A DNA stretch of 64,000 nt from Hyaloscypha bicolor E (Eukaryota > Ascomycota > Leotiomycetes > Helotiales > Hyaloscyphaceae), in assembly GCF_002865645.1 (NCBI RefSeq), contig NW_020194624.1:186001-250000 (forward strand). The letters run 5' to 3'. Position 1 is the stretch's first letter. Every line of letters begins with the position of its first letter. A program made the translations under genes and the position numbers. This document shows, piece after piece, positions 12,259-25,490 of this stretch. A model generated the notes under the pieces. It searched no databases, was not told where the DNA came from, and saw only the letters and a list, made by a program, of their open reading frames with translations.

Positions 12259-15200
12259 TTAGAGCCTAAGACCGAGTATATAAAGCAAGTCTTAGTAACT
12301 AAGCTAGTAGTACTTATTATAAGTAAGTTATCTAAGAATATAGAGTAGGGAAACGAGGACTCCTAAAAAAAGTCTTTTTTTTAGGGCCGTATTATATAAA
12401 TATAATAGAAGTTAATTTGAACTAGTTATTAGGAAATAAAGTATTTATATTCCCTTATATAATTAATAATAATAAATTAGGTATTAAGACTTCTTTTCTT
12501 ATTAATACCGGAATAAATAGATATATTTTTATTAATTTCAAGTTTATAAGAATAATTAAATAATTTCTAGATATTAAGTCTATTTAATTAGTATTACCTT
12601 ATAATATAAGAGAATTTAATAGTAAGTAGGCCATACTTATTACTTATTATATTAAGCTTATATTCTTAATTAATAAATAGAAGATTCTAGTATCTATACT
12701 AGTTATAGAACTAGGAAAATATAATATGATTTTGGGATAATAGTAGTTTATAAATACTAGTATTCTAATTAATTATAAGAATAGAAAATTAATCTAGCTA
12801 GATAATTAGCCTAGAAAAAAAGATTAGGATAAGGTCCTAACTATTATATATAAGAACTTAGAATCTGAGAAAAGTAACTAGTACTAAGAAAATATAAATA
12901 AAAGAAATAAAGCTATAGCTATAAATAAGTTCTAGAAACCTTAGTTTATAAAAAGGAAACCCTTTTATTCTTTTCTTAATCCGGGCTCAGAAAGCTATAT
13001 ATAGTAAAAGAATTAAGCTTAATACTATAGAGAAATATAAGTAGCCTTAGGAAATATAGAGGTTTTTCCTAAGCTAGAGACAGGAATATTAAAACTATAT
13101 TATCTAAAAAAAAAGCCATAAGAGCTAGTTAAGGCCTATAGTTAATATTATAGGTATCTTACTAGCTACTTTTTAGATAAACCTATAAAAGAAGGAAAAA
13201 ATTTTCTTTATAATATTATTTTTCGAGATTAATAAAAAGCTAGAATTATAATAAAAAAACGAGTTTATTTCGGGTAAATAATAGCCAGGAAAGATAGAGC
13301 TATAGTAGCTAGTAAGAGTTTTACTAGAGAAGTTTAAGGATTTTATAAATATCTTCTTAAAAGAAATATTAAATATCTTATTCCCGTATTAATTATATAA
13401 TTATAAGATTTAGATTAATAATCCCAAAAACCCAGAGAGTCTAGGATATTTCCTGCTTTATTAATAATTAACCTATAAGCTATAGGAGATCAAGTATTTC
13501 CTTAAAAAGAACCTTTAATAGGGCTTTATTAAGCCAAGCTAGTTTCTTTTTATATTTCTAATTCTCTTTATAAAGAAGGCTAATAGAGCTCTCTAATTCT
13601 ATATTAATTATTATAAGCTAAATAACTTAATATAAAAGAATTATTATTTTCTTTTCCTTATTTACGAGACTCTTATATAGCTAGCTTAAACTAAGATCTA
13701 TATAAAGCTAGATATTTAGTAAGTATTCTATTAGATCTAAATAAATCCAGAATTAGAAGAACTTATAATATTTTATATAAAATATAAGGCCTATAAGTAT
13801 AAAGTTTTTTAGGAAAGCCTAACTAATAGCCCTATTATATATTAGAGATATATAAATAATATTCTCTTTAATTACCTTAATATTTTTTATATAGCTTATT
13901 TAAATAATATTCTAATTTACTTAGATAATTTCTTAAAGTACGAAAACTATATATAAAAAGTTCTTTAGTAATTATAAAATACTTGCCTCTAAGCAAATAT
14001 TAAGAAATTAGAGTTTAAGATTACTTATATAAAGTACCTAGGCTTTATTATTTCTACTAGAGGCATTAAAGTAGATCTAGATAAGATAGTAATTATTAAG
14101 AACTAGTAATTACTAAAGATAATTAAAGAAATATAAGGCTTTCTGGGTTTTTATAACTTTTATTAGTACTTTATTACAAAATATAGCCATATAGCAAAGC
14201 CCCTAATAGCTCTAATATATAAGGAAATTCCGTTTAAGTAAATAGATTAGTATTAAGAAAGTTTTACTAAGCTAAAGTAAGCTATATTCTCGGTACTAAT
14301 TCTATATTATTATAACCTAAATCTTCCTATTATAATTAAGACAAATATATTAAATAAAGTTATAGCCGGTATTCTTTTATAATAAGATCCCTAGATAGGA
14401 TTCTAGTACCTGGTAGTATTCTTTTTTAAGACTATATAATTAGTAAAGCTAAACTATAATATTTATAATAAAGAAATACTTATTATTATTTTCTCCTTAA
14501 CTAAATAGTAAGCGGAACTAGAAGACCTATAAGAGATATTCTTTATAATTTACTTAGATTACTAAGCTCTCGAGTACTTTATAACTATAAAAAAGCTTTT
14601 AGTAAAATAAGCTTATTAGGCAAAATACCTTTCCTGCTACTATTTTAAGCTTATATATTAGATAGGTAAGTCAAATAAATAAGTAAATACCCTAAGTAAA
14701 AAATATAAAAATATAACTATCTAGAATAAGGTAATAGTAATCTATTAGACCCAAATTTTTTTCCTATAATAAAAGATTAATAATAATATTATACGGGATC
14801 TCTAATTAGTTCTAATTAAGGCCTTAGTAAGCCTGGCTTAGGAAAAAACCTAGTATAATAATATCTAGCTAGTAAATAAGCTATTAAGCGAGAACTAAGA
14901 GTTACTAGAGCTAGAAAAGCTATAGGATAAGGCAAGAAATAAGAAAAAAAACACTTAAATATTATAAGATAGCCTTTTCTTATAATATAATAAACTATTT
15001 ATATCTAATAATATAATAATATTCGAGATACTCTTATATATTACCCTTATTTAAGAAACATATATATAGCCCCTAATAGGATATCTAGGACAAGCTAAGC
15101 TTTAATAGTTTCTTTAGGCCTGCTATTACTAGCTAGGTCAAGATATTAATATTAATTAGTATAGGAATAACTACTATATCTACTAATAATTCTATATTTC

Positions 15201-16109
15201 TAGAAATAAGAAGCCAGGGCTCTTATATCTATTACTAGTTTCTAATTACTCCTAGTAATATATATTAGTAGATTTCAAGAAATATCTAGAGAATAGAAAT
15301 AAATATTATTTAACTAGAAAACCTAAGTATAATTAGGTATTCTAAAGGAAAAGTTAAATAAATAGGAGGCAAAAGCCCTAGTAATATGGCTTTATAATTT
15401 ATAGTAAAAGATATAAGAAAATATAATATAAATATAAGAATATTATATTACTTAAGCTAATAAGTATTACTAACTAGTAGACTTTAAAATAAGAGACAAG
15501 ATATAAATTACTATTAAGTATTAGAAAAATAATTATCCGAGTTATAAGCTAGCTTACTAAATAGAAGAACTATATAAAATCCTGGAATAAGTAAGATATT
15601 TTTTTAGGCTTAAGCTTCCGGAATTAATAAGAATATATCCGGTATTCTATATAAAGAAGCTATATAAAGATCCAGGTAATCTTTTTTCCGGATAAATAAA
15701 TCCGGAGTCTCTATTATTAGAACTATAAGACGGGAAAATAAAATATAAAGTTTAAGAAATATAAGTAGTAAAACTACTTTATAAGAAGCTAAAGTACTAA
15801 GCCTAGTAAAAAGAATAGAACCCAGATCCGGAGTAATATCCTGCTTCCTTATTAAGTAATAGTACTCTAGCTCTTTAGAGCTTTTATAATAAGAACCCCG
15901 AATAGCCAGAACTGCTCCAGAATCTCTCCTATTAGTTAGACTATACTAAGAATAATATATTACCGGAATTATATAATATGGACGGAAATTCTTTAAAGTT
16001 ATATATAAAAGACCCTGGCCTTTAATATATAACCTGTAACTTGGAAATTTAATAGGGACTTTTAAAGCTCGGAGATAAGCTTACTTCGAAAAAAAAAGTA
16101 ATATTATAG

Positions 16110-16361
16110 TTATTATAATATATGGTACTAGTAGGGGTTAGACTAGAGCTAGAGAAGTATCTGGCATCTGAGTAAGATATCTGTAGTTACCTGATTATTA
16201 CACGTGACCCCGAGCTTAAGCTAGTACGTGGGCCCGTATATAGCTCGCAATTATTTAGACCCGAGGCTTCTTTAAAATTCTCTTCTCTCTTTAGCTTTAA
16301 ATCATTGAAATAGAGATAGTCTAACCACGCTTTCCGGGCCCTAGATCTTATATTTATAATA
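16110..16361 (+). repeat. 3' LTR of chromovirus copy 1
   Basis: About 252 bp, beginning ttattataatatatgg after a purine-rich run (16,089-16,100) that fits a polypurine tract, and ending near tatttataata. It keeps more CpG and CpA-derived bases (cacgtgacc, acgtgggcccg, accacgc) than the 5' LTR or the copy at 42,025, so it is the least RIP-changed of the three. It carries short atctg-type repeats around 16,158-16,190. Confidence 0.8.
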
Positions 16362-19159
16362 GTTTTTTTTAGGATATTAAGCTATTATAGTTACTATTAT
16401 AATAATATTTCACTTATTTAAGTTTTAATATTAGAAACCAGGGCCTTTAAAGAAGCTATAAATATTTATATAGGCCTTTTTATATATATATTAAGAGAAC
16501 TAGTTATTATAAAAGTAATCTTATACTAGTTCTTTTAATATAGTAGGAAAAGCTCTTACTAATACCTCTTATAAAAGCTCTATATATTAATAGATATTAA
16601 GGAAAATAGCGAGTTTTTAATTAAAACTATTATTAGTTCTATTATATTTCTATATCTTAGTATATATTTTTACTATTTCTCTAATTAGCTTTATAGTAAA
16701 AGGGCTAGCTAAAAGGCTATTTAAAGATAGTAAAGGTAATAAAAGTAATAGAAATCCGTTATTACTAGCTTTCTATAGTCTAGTACTAGTAAGAGTAATT
16801 ATAAGTAATAAAGAAATATAAGTAATAATTAGTTTAGTTTATTAATTTCTTATAATACTATTATTAAGAGATATATAATAAAATAATAGGACCCATATTA
16901 AGATCTAATCTAATAGTAATAATATTAGCTATAGTCTAAGTATATTACTTTTCTTTCTAAATAGTATTAACTAAGAACTATATAATAATAAGTCTCTTAT
17001 TATTTTATTTAATATAAATACTACTATATTATAAAATAGCTTATAATTTATATAGTATATATTAATCTAGATAATTAAATACTTTGAGGTCGAAATTACT
17101 AAAATCCTTTTTAAATAATTCCTAGAGATTATTATTAGTTAACTTCTCTATTTTATACTAAAATAGTCTAGTATTAAGGTAGTCCAGAACTTCCTTATTA
17201 CTATAGGTAATTAGATTAATACTACCTTTTTATTTCTTTACTTATATATATTTATCTTATAGTTCTATTATACCAAACCTCTAAAGCCAAGCCCTTTTTA
17301 ATATATATATAATTTATAGCAAGAGAGATTTAAAAGTAAGGTAATTCGTAATAAGTTTATAAAAAGGGTTTAGTAATAAAGGTATTCAGATACCTGATTT
17401 AGATACCAGATATCTGGTTCAGATACCAGATATCCCAGATATCTAGGGATATTATAAGTATTAAAGTAAATATTTCGCCCTTAAATATTTTATTTATAAT
17501 AAGAAATTTAGGAAGTAAAATATTATAATTCCGGAAGAATCTAAAGCTCAAAGAACTCGATTTAATAGTAAAATCAAAATAGTAATTAAAGAGCTTTAAA
17601 GATATATATAGGATATAAGTTCTAGAGAAAGAGTCCTATAAATACAGGTATTATATAAATAGAAAAGATAGTTTCTAAGAAAGTAGTCTTAGGGCCAAAA
17701 GAAGTTAGTTTTAAAGAATAATAGAAATTAAATAAATAGATAGTTAAATAGCTAACCGCTTATTAATTAGTAAGAACTAGAGTCTTCTTTCTTAGGCTAC
17801 CGGATATTTTATAAAGTTAATAAATAATTCCCTCCTTTAATAAAGTAGTTATTAGTTCTTAGTAAGAGCTAGCTATTTGCTCTCTTAAGCTACCGGATGC
17901 TTTATAGAGTTAATAGGTAATTTCTTTTTTTAATATAGACTAGATTAATATTACTAAGGGCTATCAGATGCCTCTTTTAGTATAACTATTCTATTTCTAA
18001 TTTATAAGTACTAAATAGGTCTTATTCTAATCTAAATACAGACTAATTAGTATTAGTTTACTAGTAATATATAATACTATTACATATTCGTGAAATGCTA
18101 TTTATATAAGATTAGTAAAGTTATTATTTAGAAATAGGAATTATAGTATTATAATATTAATATGTAATCCCTAAATCTGCTAAGCCTAAAGGAGTCTAGT
18201 TTACTAGTCAAGTTACTAATAGGATATAAGGTTATATAATTATATCCTGTATCTCATATCTCATTACTTATATCCTATTATTTATGTCTCATATCCCGTA
18301 TCCCGTAACTATATATATAACTCCCAAAGAAATAGCTATAGTAATAAATAGAAAGACTAAAATTATAGATATTTAAATTAAAATAACTAATAATAGCTAA
18401 GTTTAGACTTAATTTTCTAGTTCTAGAAGATTTATATAATAAGTAATTTTATTAATAAAAAATATTATAATTGAAATACTATTATTAGAATATTAGATTA
18501 AGGAATTCTCTAATATTTTCTAATAGCTTTATTTTCCTACTTTTATTAAAAATAATAATCGAGATATATCTTATTTTAAATATTATAAACCTGATTTACT
18601 TATTATTTTAATATTTATAAAAACAGGTTTTACTTTAAATAAGCTTTATATACTTAATATAGTACTTATTAAATAATTTTCTAAGGATTTATAAAGATTT
18701 ACTAAAGCAAGTAATAAAAATATTTTCTTAATTACTAAATTCTCTAGCTTGAAAATAATACCGGAATATAAGCTAATAGCTCTTATATTATAAGAAAAAG
18801 TACTTATTTTAGAATATATAATATAAAGTCTTTTTATTTATATTTTTACTATTTAAATAATTATTTCTTAACTAATTTAATAAAGAAGCCAAATTAGTAA
18901 TAATAATAAAAAAGCAAGTATTTTAGATAAAGCTTTAAGAAAATATTTATAATATAAATATATTATATATATTTTTATAATATTAAAAATAAATAAATAA
19001 AGTTATATATTATTAGAAAATGGACTCTTTTATTTAAATAAAGAATATTTTTATTATAATAAGCTTTAAATAATCTTAATAAATACTTATAAATATAAAT
19101 AATTCAAAGAAATAAAAGAAATAAATATAAATACTTAAGTTAATAATAAGATATTATTA
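16362..19159. repeat. Unassigned AT-rich DNA with palindromic and short tandem repeats
   Basis: No protein motif recognised on either strand. Two less mutated patches stand out. At 17,383-17,450 the units gatacc and gatatc recur, with the palindrome ccagatatctgg inside. At 18,238-18,315 related 10-12 bp units such as tatcccgtatcccgtaact and tatctcatatctcattact follow each other. Both look like parts of LTRs or short tandem arrays, but no partner copy was found in the window. Confidence 0.45.
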
Positions 19160-19350
19160 AATAATAATAAATATATAAATAATAATAAATATATAAATAA
19201 TAATAAATATATAAATAATAATAAATATATAAATAATAATAAATATATAAATAAATAATAATAAATATATAAATAATAATAAATATATAAATAATAATAA
19301 ATATATAAATAATAATAAATATATAAATAATAATAAATATATAAATAAAG
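19160..19350. repeat. 18 bp minisatellite, about 10 copies
   Basis: The unit aaatatataaataataat recurs about ten times with near-perfect identity; one interval is 22 bp instead of 18. It is pure A/T, so RIP cannot change it further, and its regularity contrasts with the diverged sequence around it. Confidence 0.9.
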
Positions 19351-22300
19351 CCTAAAAATAAAAAATTCGGAATTAAGACTTAAATATTCGAGAATAGCTA
19401 AATTAGTAAAAAACTATTTTTAAAATATCTTATTATTATTTTATTTTATAAAATAGTAATATAATTTAAATGAAAAATAAATTACTTTATATATATATAA
19501 TAAATAAACTAGATATTAAATATAAAGAAAAATAATAATAAAGACTTTAGAAAAGATTTGTATTCTTATATATTTATAAATATTAATATTAATTAGATTT
19601 CTAATAAAAAGAAGCCGAATTACTTTTAAATATATTTAAAGCCTATAATTATAATATAATATATTAATATCTAAATAATTAAAATAGCTTTATTAATTCT
19701 TTATATAATAATATAGGAAAAGCAAAATATTAATATAAAATATAATATTTGAACTTAAATAAAAAGAGTTTATAATATATTAATTTTATAATTCCTAAAA
19801 TAAAACATTTTTATATAATATTCTTTTTATTATTAGTATCTTTAATTAGTTATTATAATATTATAATATAATACTAGCTAACTAATATTAGATATAATTC
19901 TATATTTTATTATATTTCTTATTTCTATTTTAGATAAATTACTTTATTTTAATTATTATAATTTGCTTTTTTATATATTTAAGTATTATATAGTTTTATT
20001 TATCTAATTATTTTAATATTTAGTATATTATTTATTTGCTATAATATAAGCTTTTATTTTTATTAATATACTTATATATAAATTATTAAATAATTCCTTA
20101 TCTAATATATCTTATATTATTTAAATATAAAACTCTAGCCTCTATTTTATATATTCTAACTCTAATTTATTTATTACTACTTCTAGAAATATCTTATAGA
20201 TTTTTATTTTTAGATATTATTAATATATTTAATTAGATTAAAATTAGGGAAATATATAAGCTAATTTATAATTTATATAATACTATAAAAATAAACCAAG
20301 CCTGAATTATATATATCTAATATATGAAAGTATTATTTTATATAAATAAATAACTATTATTAAATTATAAAAAAATTAGAATTATTTCTATATTATAAAT
20401 CTTTAAATAAAAGTTAATAAAATACCTATATTTTACTAACTTAAAATCACGGTTTATAATATAGTAATTAGATTTCCTATAGTTCTAAAAGCATTTCTAG
20501 ACTATAATTTTTATATTTTTATTTATATTATAGATTGAAATTATTTCTTTGTATTATTTTTACTCTAATATATAAAAGTACTATTTCCTTTTTTTTCTTT
20601 TTTTTCTATTCTATAAAATACTCGTTATTTCATATTACTAAGCCTTATTTCTTTTTTATTTATTCTTTTTATATAAGATATTAGGTAAGTCAAACTATTA
20701 TATAAGCTTTTATAAGCTTTGGATACTTCTTTATTTTCTAATTATATATATTATACTTCTTAAGAATCTTTTTAATAGTTTTATACTTGTAATTTAGTTT
20801 TAATTAATTAATAACTTATTAGTATATATCTTTTAAATCCAGGCGAATATATTAAAGAATTTAATATTTATTAGTATTAGTATATAATTTCTTATAAGGC
20901 TTTTATAATAAAGAGTTTTCATTATTATATAATTTGTTTTACTAAAATATATAATTAATAATATTACGAATTAATTTTAGGGCTTTTATAATTAAAATTA
21001 GATCTATATTCTTTAAAGCTTTTCTAATAACTTAATTATATATATAAAAAGAGATCTTTAACTTTTTAAAATAATTCCCAAAAATAGAATATAAAGAAAT
21101 ATATAAAAGTAATATTTTAGATAATATATATAAAAGAAATAATAGAGAAAATCGTATTATATTATTTAAATACGCGTTTTAGCTAATATTAGTTAATAGT
21201 AACTATATTGTAAAATATTAAAGCTTATATATAGGTTTTTATTTTAAAAATAACTAGTAGCTATAATAAAAATATCTAATTATTTTATTTTAAGAAAAGT
21301 GATTTTAATTATTCTAATTAAAATATAAACTAAATAAATATTTGTAATTAAATAAAATAATTAAATAAAAAGCCGACTTTTATTTTTATTATTAATATTA
21401 AATATTTATAATTACTAATATATATATATATAATATTATTACCTTAAATAATAGCTAGTAAGCTATAATTAATATATAATATACTAGTATTTTAAATAAT
21501 TATAAATAGTTATATAAGCTATAATACAAAAAGTAAAATAAATTATTAAAATAAAATAAAATATTTAGATTTTAAAAGATAATTGAAATTACTAGAAGTA
21601 TTACTTATAATAATTCTTATTAATAGCTTTATTTCTAAGCTATTAATACTTTATATTAATATATATATAACTTATTAAAGATCTTTAAATAAGTTTTTTA
21701 CTAGCTAGCTCTATACAATTCTAGCTTATAATTTATTAAAATTAGATATTTAATTTATACTAGCCTAAACTAAAGTTTAAAAGAAATACCTGTTTTTTTT
21801 ATTTCTAACTCGGCTTTTAATATTAATAGTATTTATATAAAATAGCTAAAGCTTAAATTATATAGCTTTATAAAAGCTTATAGAAATAGAAATTAATTTA
21901 TTATTTCTAGTAGTATTATTTTATAAATCTAAAATAAATTCTAGCCTGATTTATTTTTTTATATTTATAATAGACTAACTAATAAATTATTAAAAATATA
22001 TATTCTTAATTAAAGTATTATATTTTAGAGAAATTATTTACTAATAATAAAATAATTTCTTAAGCTTATTTAGAGAACTTTATAGACTAACTATATATAG
22101 TTTATAAAAGAACTTTAATAATATCTTCTAGAGCTATTTGAAATATTATAAAATAAGCTTATAAATTTTTTAATATTATAGAAAAATATATTATTTAAGA
22201 ATAGTAATTTAGGATTTTAGTCTAATTTGTTATCTAAGAAAAGAAATTCCCGAATATATTAACTTGATTTATTCTAGCTAATTAAATTCAAAAATATTAG

Positions 22301-25210
22301 TATTTTTTAAAATATTATAAAAATACTTAAATAAAATTATTATAATCTTTTATATTAGTTATTTAAAATAATATAAATCTTTAATTTTTTATAAATTATT
22401 ATAAATATATAAAATATTATAAATTGGCTATTTATTTAATAGAATTTTATAGAGATTTCTAACTTTCTATTATAACTTTATCTTAGAACTTAATATTATA
22501 AAATAGTAATTTTCTATAATTAAAAATAGTAGCCTTACTTTTATAATTATTATAATTTATTAATTAGGGAAATATAAGCTTGAAATTATTTAAAAGAAAA
22601 TAATAGACTAATTAAAAATTAATTAAAAATATTATAAATTTACCAAATATCTTATATACTAAATACTTAATTCTATTTTTTTAAAAATAAATTAGTAATT
22701 TTATATAAATACTATTATTTATTATTAGAAAGATCTCTAAATTTTCAAAAGTTAGAAAAAATATATACTAATTAAAAAAAAGAAATTTAATAAGATAATT
22801 TAGTTCTTTTAAAACTTTAATATAATTAATAAATATAAGAAAAAAGACTAAAATAATCTAAATAATAAAATCCTATAAATACTTTATAAATCTTTTTAAT
22901 ATCTTATTACTTTTTAATTTTAATTTGACTAGTAATTTCAAATTAAAGAAATTATAAACTCTTTACTTATACTAATAGCTAGTAATACTAATATATATAA
23001 ATTAGATAATTAAAATAAAACGAAAAAAAAAGATATTATATATAAAAGACAATAGCTATAAAGCTTTACTAGAAATCTTATAGCTTATTAAATATCTTAT
23101 TTTAAGAAAAGTATTTTATTAATAGTTTACTAGAATTACTATATATTAAAAGCTTATAAATCTGAGATATAATATAAAACTTATAAAATGAATTTTCAGG
23201 GCCGGTTTTCTCGAGTTCTAATATAATATTCGATATCTGCTTCTAATAATTCTAAGTAATAGTATTTAGTAACGAATTATTAGAACTATTATTTACTATT
23301 ATTCTAATTATTTACTAATAATTAAATATATAAACCGCTTAATAATATCTTATTAAATATAATATATATTTATAATATAAATTTATAGAAAATAAAAGAA
23401 TTTATTTCTAATATTTTAAGTTTTAAATAAATAAATATTACTATTATTAATACTTTTTCAAATTATAATAATTATATTTTTATAACTATATAAAACTTAT
23501 TTTAAGATATAAAAGATAGCTATATAAAGGTTTCTAATATTATAAATATAAAGAATTTCCGGTTTTAATAATAGCTATTAATTATAATTAGATTATATTA
23601 TATAGTAACTATAGGCTAGTTATATATACTTAGCTCACGTGACTATATATACTATATTTAGCTCCATTTGTCTGTATTATATCTCTCTTCTAGAAATAAT
23701 CTAAATATATTATAATATAACTATATTTAATATAATAGATTAGTAGAATTTAGATATATTAGCTATAAATAATATAGAAACTAAAATTAATTCTTTTTTA
23801 GTTTTCCGGAAAGTAATAAATAAGTATATTTATTTGGCCTAGACTAAAAATTAATTAATTTAACTTTTAAAAAATTAATTAAATTTAATAAATATATTTT
23901 TTACTAAATACTTTTTAATTAAGAACTTAATAGCCTATTAATATATTAGACTATTAATATTCTAAATATAATGTGGTTTAATAAATTAAAGAATTATTTA
24001 CTATTTGTTTTATTTAATTTACTAAATATATTAGATATTATTATTAAGTTATTTAATTAAGTTAGAGTATTTTATATAGCTAATTTAAAGAAATAGATTT
24101 AATAATATATTTTAAAATAATTATAAAAATATTACCTTTATAATAATATATATAATAAATAATAAATTAATAATAAACTTTATATAATCTAATATCTTAT
24201 TTAAATAATCTTAAATAAATAAGAAATATAAATTGAATTTATAAATTCAAGTATTTACTATTTTAAACTTTTATTTTATATATTCTATATAGCTAATATA
24301 TCTTAATTTCTTAAGATTTAAATAATATCTAATACTTTTATAACTTTATTAGAAATAATAACTAGATAATATTTGTTTTATAGCTTAATATACTTGATTT
24401 CTCTTATATATTTAATACCCTATATTTAATAGTAATAGCTAATTCTGTTTCTTAAAATATAAAGTATCTAGTTTTCTTTTCTTTTACTTTTATCTTTTTT
24501 ATTTTCTTTTTAATTAAAAGACTATTAATATTAAAAGAGAATTTAATTATTTCTCTAGTTTAGACTTATATTATTTCAAGTCCCAAAGTATTTTTTAAGC
24601 CATTTATCTAAAGGCAGTTAATAAATACTATAAAAAAGTTATTATTAATATTTCTAATACTAATTTCCGGTTTTTTATAAAACTCGGAAAAGAATAAAAA
24701 GGAATTTTATTTCTTGTTTTTAATTATCTAGCTAACTATATTTACTAAAATAATATAAGAATAGATATTCTTTAAATTAATATCCGAAATAGATATAAAT
24801 CTAATTTAAAACCCGAATAGTTTTATTATACTAGTATTTAATAATATTTGCTTTTCAGGAATTATAATATAGTAATAAAGAAGTTATAATTAGAAGTAGT
24901 TCTAGATATTATATTTTATAATTATTATATAAAGTTTATTAAATTTATTTAATAATATATCTATTTAAGAAAATGTGAAATTAGAGAGAAATTAATTATA
25001 TTTATTATAAATTAATAAAAAGTCTATAAATATAAAATATAAACTAATAGTATTATTAAGGCAATTAATATTTCCTTAATAATATTAGTATTAAACTATA
25101 AAATATCTATTATTATAATAAAGAATACCTTATATTAATTAAGAAAAGTTATTATAAATATTATAATAAAATAAGAGAATTATTTAAGAAACTTTTATTA
25201 GATTCGAGTA
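19351..25210. repeat. Unassigned AT-rich degenerate DNA
   Basis: Highly A/T, no reading frame or motif that I can assign. Includes the solo LTR-like piece at 23,590-23,745 (separate entry). Slightly less degraded text occurs near 23,195-23,220. Confidence 0.45.
23590..23745. repeat. Solo LTR-like fragment
   Basis: It contains ttatatagtaactata, a cacgtgac motif, an agctcc segment and a ctctctt segment in the same order as the 151 bp insertion at 38,903-39,053. The two are probably members of one LTR family. Ends are not defined here because no empty site is available. Confidence 0.45.
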
Positions 25211-25490
25211 TTATAATATAGTAAGCTATATTTTCTAAAAATTATATTATTTTAATGGTTTTAAGATTTTAATTATATAGTAAAAGCTATAGCCTTTTAT
25301 ATATAACTTATAAGAATTATATAAAAAAGCTGGTTTTTCTATAGTTTTAGAGAATAATTTCTTTTAAAATTTAATTAATTAAGCTTTTATATATTATATA
25401 TTATTTATAGTTTACTATTTATACTTTTAATTTTATTATTAAATTATTAAATTATGTTTTATTATAGTTTCTTTTTAATATATTTTATAA
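25211..25490 (+). repeat. Detached copy of the 3' terminal module of family A
   Basis: About 280 bp matching 6,590-6,890 and 37,830-38,118, including the near-palindrome around aaagctatagccttt and the following ctggttttt and aattaattaagcttttatat segments. A stand-alone copy suggests the module is either an LTR or a separate small element. Confidence 0.6.

Larger units (their letters stand above)
10683..16361 (+). mobile_element. Chromovirus (Ty3/gypsy) copy 1, RIP-inactivated, integrase core deleted
   Basis: A 5.7 kb element flanked by two related LTRs. In order on the plus strand: Gag with a CCHC knuckle relic at 12,217-12,258; protease relic L-I-N-T-G at 12,498-12,512 (active DTG reduced to NTG); reverse transcriptase with Y-L-N-N at 13,897-13,908 (YLDD with both Asp changed to Asn); integrase N-terminal zinc region about 15,060-15,240; and a C-terminal chromodomain about 15,735-15,850 with tail NPDPE-stop-YPA. 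PR-RT-RH-IN order with a chromodomain defines chromoviruses. Compared with copy 2 it lacks about 421 bp of the integrase catalytic core at about 15,305. Confidence 0.88.

Noticed and set aside
19160..19350. CRISPR-like repeat array
   Set aside because: Units are contiguous without unique spacers, and the DNA is eukaryotic.
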